A stretch of DNA of 51,777 bases from Rubrobacter sp. (GTDB lineage: Bacteria > Chloroflexota > Chloroflexia > Thermobaculales > Thermobaculaceae). The stretch lies in contig JADDPT010000072.1 of assembly GCA_016781735.1 (NCBI GenBank), positions 1 through 51,777 of the forward strand. The letters are read 5' to 3'. Position numbers and translations under genes: made by a program. Below are positions 48,035 through 51,777 of this stretch, piece after piece (positions within the stretch are counted from its first letter, which is position 1; each line of letters begins with the position of its first letter). The notes under the pieces were generated by a model. It was not told the origin of the DNA. It worked only from the letters and a program-made list of their open reading frames with translations, and ran no database searches.

Positions 48035-48982
48035 ATGGACGAGATATTCGGAGTCATCAACGCAGGACTGTTTGGGGTCAGCCTTCGCCTTGCAACGCCG
48101 ATACTGCTTGCTGCCATCGGCGGTCTGTGGACGCAGCAGGCAGGGGTGCTCAACATAGCGCTCGAGGGCATGATGCTCTCGGCAGCGTTCTCAGGCGCGG
48201 CTGTAACGTACGCTACAGGTAGCGCGTGGGCCGGGCTACTAGGCGGGATGTTGGCATCAATGCTCCTCGCGGCGGTCTTCGGTCTGTTCAGCATACGCCT
48301 GAAGGCGGACCTGGTCGTCGTGGGGATTGCCATCAATCTGTTCGCCGCGGGCGCCACGCTCGTGTTGATGGAGCGGTTCTTCAACACAAAAGGTAACTTC
48401 TCACCGGGCCGCCGGTTGCCGAACATCACTCTTGGCCCTGTACGCGATATCCCGATAGTCGGCGACATCATCGGCCAGCAGAACGTGCTCGTATGGGTGG
48501 GACTGGCACTCGTCGTGATCGCTCACGTGGTGCTCTACCGCACACCATTCGGCCTGCGCGTTCGTTCTGTAGGCGAGAACCCGGAGGCAGCGGAGACGGC
48601 AGGAATCCGTGTGGGCAGAGTGCAGTTCATCACCGTGCTCATCAGCGGCGCACTTGCCGGGATGGGTGGGGTGAACCTGTCACTTGGATACGTCAGCCAG
48701 TTCTCCACAAACATGACGAGTGGTAGGGGCTTCATAGCACTCGCAGCGCAGACGTTCGGCAACGCCACCCCGATCGGCACGGCTTTGGCGTCGCTCTTCT
48801 TCGGCTTTGCTGATGCGCTGGCGGTGCGGTTGCAGACGCGAGAGCTGCCGAGCGATTTCGTATTGATGATTCCATACCTCGCCACGATACTCGCACTTGT
48901 GCTCGTCGCTCGAAGACGCAGCCTGCGCGCACGCCGGCAATCGCCGAGCGAGTCGGAAAAGCCGGAAGCGGCCACCGTCTGA
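48035..48982 (+). CDS. Nucleoside ABC transporter permease (NupQ-like)
   Basis: 315-aa multi-TM; 'ATPILLAAIGGLWTQQAGVLNIALEGMMLSAAFSGA'. Confidence 0.93.
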   Translation: MDEIFGVINAGLFGVSLRLATPILLAAIGGLWTQQAGVLNIALEGMMLSAAFSGAAVTYATGSAWAGLLGGMLASMLLAAVFGLFSIRLKADLVVVGIAINLFAAGATLVLMERFFNTKGNFSPGRRLPNITLGPVRDIPIVGDIIGQQNVLVWVGLALVVIAHVVLYRTPFGLRVRSVGENPEAAETAGIRVGRVQFITVLISGALAGMGGVNLSLGYVSQFSTNMTSGRGFIALAAQTFGNATPIGTALASLFFGFADALAVRLQTRELPSDFVLMIPYLATILALVLVARRRSLRARRQSPSESEKPEAATV

Positions 48983-49071
48983 GCCTCGGTCCTGGTAATC
49001 CAACCGCCATAGAGTTGTCTATGGTCGCCGCGTCCGTGACTCTACCCTCGATGGGACCTGTGTACTATGAA

Positions 49072-49101
49072 TTGCAACCCGGCAGCGAACGTGCCTATAA
49101 T
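49072..49101 (+). promoter_or_regulatory. Sigma70-type promoter for dnaN
   Basis: TTGCAA - 18 nt - TATAAT, 52 bp before the dnaN GTG. Confidence 0.5.
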
Positions 49102-49153
49102 CACCGCACGCCAAAACTGAATGGACATCAGAAGCTGTGGAGGGCTTTACAAA

Positions 49154-50284
49154 GTGAAGGTATCCTGCCTACAAGAGAACCTGAACCGGGGGCTGTCGGT
49201 AGTCAGCCGCGCGGTGAGTGCGCGCAGCACGCTGCCCATCCTCGGCAACATACTGCTGGCCACCGACAACGGCCGGCTCAAGCTCGCCGCCACCAACCTG
49301 GAGTTGGGCATCACGACGTGGGTCGGCGCGGAAGTGGAGAGGGAAGGCTCGCTCACGGTCCCTGCACGCCTGCTCACCGATTTCGTCAACTCTCTGCCTA
49401 ACGAGAAGGTAATACTCGAGGCGACCAGCGGACAGAAGATAAAGGTCTCGTCCGGCCACTCGAGCGCCGACCTGCACGGCATGGATGCCGAGGACTTCCC
49501 GCCCATCCCCACGGTGGCGGACGAGCCGACCGTAAAGATCGAGCCCGGCCTGCTCAAGGAGATGATCAACCAGGTGGTGTTCGCCGCAGCTACGGACGAC
49601 AGCCGCCCCGTCCTGGCCGGCGTGCTGGTCAAGTTCGACAACGGCAGCCTCACGATGGCCGCAGCGGATGGCTTCCGCCTCGCGGTGAAAGAGCACGAGG
49701 TGAACGTGGACGCCGAGGGGATGAGCGTGATCGTTCCAGCGAAGGCGCTCGATGCGCTTGCCAAGCTGATGGGAGATGCCAGCGAGCCTATAGAGATAAC
49801 GATCACTCCGAACCGGAGCCAGATCCTGTTCCACGGCGAGAACGTGGACATTATCTCCCGACTCGTGGACGGCAACTTCCCGAACTACGCGCAGATCATC
49901 CCGAAGCAGAGCGAGACGCGCACTGTCATTGACACGCAGGAGTTCCTGCGCGCAACGAAGCGGGCGTTCATCTTCGCCCGCGACAGCTCAAACGTCATCC
50001 GCCTGCAGCTCGAGCCCGGAAATGATCTGACTCCCGGTCGCGTGCTCATCACGGCAACGGCAGCCGAAGTCGGCTCGGGAGCGGACGAGCTACAGGCGAC
50101 GATCGAGGGTGGCGGGGGGCAGATAGCGTTCAACGCCAAGTATCTCCAGGATGTGCTCTCGGTAGTCAACACCGGACAGGTCGCGCTTGAGACGCAGGCC
50201 GCCAACTCCCCGGGAGTTATAAAGCCGGTGGGCAACGGCTCGTACACCCACGTCATAATGCCGATGCACATGGCAAATCGCTAG
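49154..50284 (+). CDS. dnaN: DNA polymerase III beta subunit (sliding clamp)
   Basis: 'MKVSCLQENLNRGLSVVSRAVSARSTLPILGNILLATDNGRLKLAATNLELGI', C-terminal 'YTHVIMPMHM'; GTG start with GGAGGG upstream. Confidence 0.95.
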   Translation: MKVSCLQENLNRGLSVVSRAVSARSTLPILGNILLATDNGRLKLAATNLELGITTWVGAEVEREGSLTVPARLLTDFVNSLPNEKVILEATSGQKIKVSSGHSSADLHGMDAEDFPPIPTVADEPTVKIEPGLLKEMINQVVFAAATDDSRPVLAGVLVKFDNGSLTMAAADGFRLAVKEHEVNVDAEGMSVIVPAKALDALAKLMGDASEPIEITITPNRSQILFHGENVDIISRLVDGNFPNYAQIIPKQSETRTVIDTQEFLRATKRAFIFARDSSNVIRLQLEPGNDLTPGRVLITATAAEVGSGADELQATIEGGGGQIAFNAKYLQDVLSVVNTGQVALETQAANSPGVIKPVGNGSYTHVIMPMHMANR

Positions 50285-50333
50285 AGAGGCGACGGCAAGG
50301 CTTGGCCGCCTACTGAGCTAACTTTCGCTAAGG

Positions 50334-50372
50334 GAAGAGGGGTGACGCGCATGTAGCGCGTCACCCCTCTTC
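50334..50372. terminator. Strong intrinsic terminator downstream of dnaN
   Basis: GAAGAGGGGTGACGCGC - ATGTA - GCGCGTCACCCCTCTTC, perfect 17-bp stem, 5-nt loop. Confidence 0.85.
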
Positions 50373-50542
50373 TTACTCGAAGGACATGGAAGCCCTCACC
50401 GAAGTCCTCCGCGCCACCTCCGTTCGTGCTCTAGCCAGCGACCCGGGTGATGTGAATGAGGAACCTGCCATTACCGAGCGCGGTCCAGATGTCTATGTAG
50501 ACCTTGGCCCCATGGCATCTGGCGACTCAATCCCGGAACAGC

Positions 50543-51511
50543 TCACGCGAAGCCATACGGGATGTTGTAGCGAGGATTGAGGGACGGGTATTTCCGTGTA
50601 GTCAGTACGTTGTCGTAGCGCTGCCAAAAGGCCCTGACTTCCTGCAGTGCGAGGAGAGGCTCCAGCAAACCGTTGAGCTCCTTCACTCTCACCCTGTCGG
50701 CACGCCGCTCCTCTAGGTGCTTCAGCAGGGGCTCGGGTATGGGCTCGTCGCAGAAGTCCCAAACAACCGTGCGTAGCTTCGGGCGGAAGTGGAACGTTAG
50801 ACCATGATCTATTGCCCACAGCCCGTGGTTGACTCCTTTGAAGCAGTGCGCAGGTTTGCGATCAGCGTTGTTCACGAGCAGGTCGAACAGGACGAGTCTG
50901 CGAAGCTCATCGGCGTGGGAGGGCCCAAGGGAGTAGATATGGGGTGAGCCTTCTGCCTCGACGTACGACTGCATCGTCCCGATACCGTAGGGCCCGTCAC
51001 GGACCACGGTCGGAGGCACGAGGTCCCAGCCAAGCCACTCGCTCGTCAGATATGTTGCTCGCTCCCGCAGGTAGAGCGTGCCTGACGGGAAATCCATAAG
51101 CGGCGCCTCGCCGCTTCGGGGCTTGTAGACCGCCCGGTGCTGCATACCTTCTAGCTGGAGCAGGACGTAATAGGTATAGTTGGATCCCCACGGCACCAGG
51201 CTGCCTCCCGTAACCTCACCGTCGCACAGGATCCTAAGACGCTGCTCGTTCGTGAGCGTGTCTACGGGCCGCTCGGATACAGGGCTACTCTCCGTTAGCC
51301 TGATGATCCTGGACCGCGACCGATGAGGCCCCCTACGCCACTCTCCACCTGTCTCCATAAATCGAGTATAGAGAGTGAGCGGACGCCCCGCAAGGCGGAT
51401 CAGACGTCCTCCTGACGTATCCTGGCCGATGCCGGATGAGTAGGCACGGCTCTTGCGCCACAATAAAAGCGGGCACTCACAGCAGTATGGACACGCGCTT
51501 TTAGGCGACAC
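50543..51511 (-). CDS. SCO1664 family / PI3-4-kinase-like fold protein
   Basis: 'LEGMQHRAVYKPRSGEAPLMDFPSGTLYLRERATYLTSEWLGWDLVPPTVVRDGPYGIGTMQSYV', 'LFDLLVNNADRKPAHC', 'LWAIDHGLTFH'; start uncertain, N-terminal ~70 aa look non-conserved. Confidence 0.8.
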   Translation of the reverse strand: MSPKSACPYCCECPLLLWRKSRAYSSGIGQDTSGGRLIRLAGRPLTLYTRFMETGGEWRRGPHRSRSRIIRLTESSPVSERPVDTLTNEQRLRILCDGEVTGGSLVPWGSNYTYYVLLQLEGMQHRAVYKPRSGEAPLMDFPSGTLYLRERATYLTSEWLGWDLVPPTVVRDGPYGIGTMQSYVEAEGSPHIYSLGPSHADELRRLVLFDLLVNNADRKPAHCFKGVNHGLWAIDHGLTFHFRPKLRTVVWDFCDEPIPEPLLKHLEERRADRVRVKELNGLLEPLLALQEVRAFWQRYDNVLTTRKYPSLNPRYNIPYGFA

Positions 51512-51621
51512 GTGTCGCGGCGAAAAGCCTGTGTTCCGGACGTTATGTCACTTATCTCTGCGCACTACAGTTGGTGCGCCTGTGCCGAGGCAACAGGCTG
51601 GTCGCGATCGGGAGGACTGCG

Positions 51622-51777
51622 TTGACTAATCAAACAAACTCTGAGACGAACCGACAGGATGATCCAAACTTCGCCACCTCTCAGGAGGACAGCCCGCTGG
51701 CAGCGGACGACCTGCGCCGACAGGCGGAGTCGGCGCCCCGTACAGACAAACAAGGGGATCAAATGCCACTCGGAAGC
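51622..51777 (+). CDS. Partial CDS running off the window, hydrophilic N-terminus (unknown product)
   Basis: TTG start after GGGAGG; open to the window end: MTNQTNSETNRQDDPNFATSQEDSPLAADDLRRQAESAPRTDKQGDQMPLGS... Confidence 0.45.
   Translation, partial: MTNQTNSETNRQDDPNFATSQEDSPLAADDLRRQAESAPRTDKQGDQMPLGS

Noticed and set aside
48983-49153. Replication origin next to dnaN
   Set aside because: No cluster of TTATCCACA-like DnaA boxes seen and no dnaA neighbour; only a promoter-like element supported.
1-51777. CRISPR arrays, IS elements, rRNA, prophage
   Set aside because: No regularly spaced long repeats, transposase, integrase or rRNA-like sequence noticed; the window looks like chromosomal core/accessory metabolism.

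Overview
This 51.8 kb, GC-rich bacterial window is almost fully coding. The gene content suggests a Chloroflexota- or Actinobacteria-like Terrabacterium, but taxonomy is not proven from sequence alone. Blocks in order: (i) the edge of an exopolysaccharide cluster (WecG/TagA-type GT, UDP-sugar dehydrogenase, sugar transferase, AsnB, GT9); (ii) PAC2; (iii) a complete 14-gene nuoA-N complex I operon on the minus strand, diverging from a HIT + MidA/NDUFAF7-like methyltransferase pair; (iv) a PHP phosphatase and NadE; (v) a System II cytochrome c maturation operon (ccdA-resB-ccsB/resC-resA-TPR); (vi) phoU-pstBACS, phoR/phoP and an LCP protein; (vii) a short thioredoxin-like gene split by an in-frame TGA; (viii) a nucleoside-salvage-like block (AIR-synthase/CblS-like protein, ADP-ribosylglycohydrolase, nucleoside hydrolase, BMP-type nucleoside ABC transporter); (ix) dnaN and a SCO1664-like kinase-fold protein. 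The most interesting signal is at 39830-40324 (minus). Reading through one TGA gives a continuous two-TM plus thioredoxin-fold protein, with the TGA exactly at the catalytic Cys position (SDT-U-AAS). A hairpin with bacterial-SECIS-like geometry lies immediately downstream, making this a candidate unannotated selenoprotein. Other notable signals are a Rex/CRP-like operator over the nuo -10, an NuoF N-terminal [2Fe-2S] thioredoxin-like domain that has lost all four Cys ligands, an 11-bp-phased PHO box before pstS, and a perfect 20-bp stem-loop between pstS and pstC.
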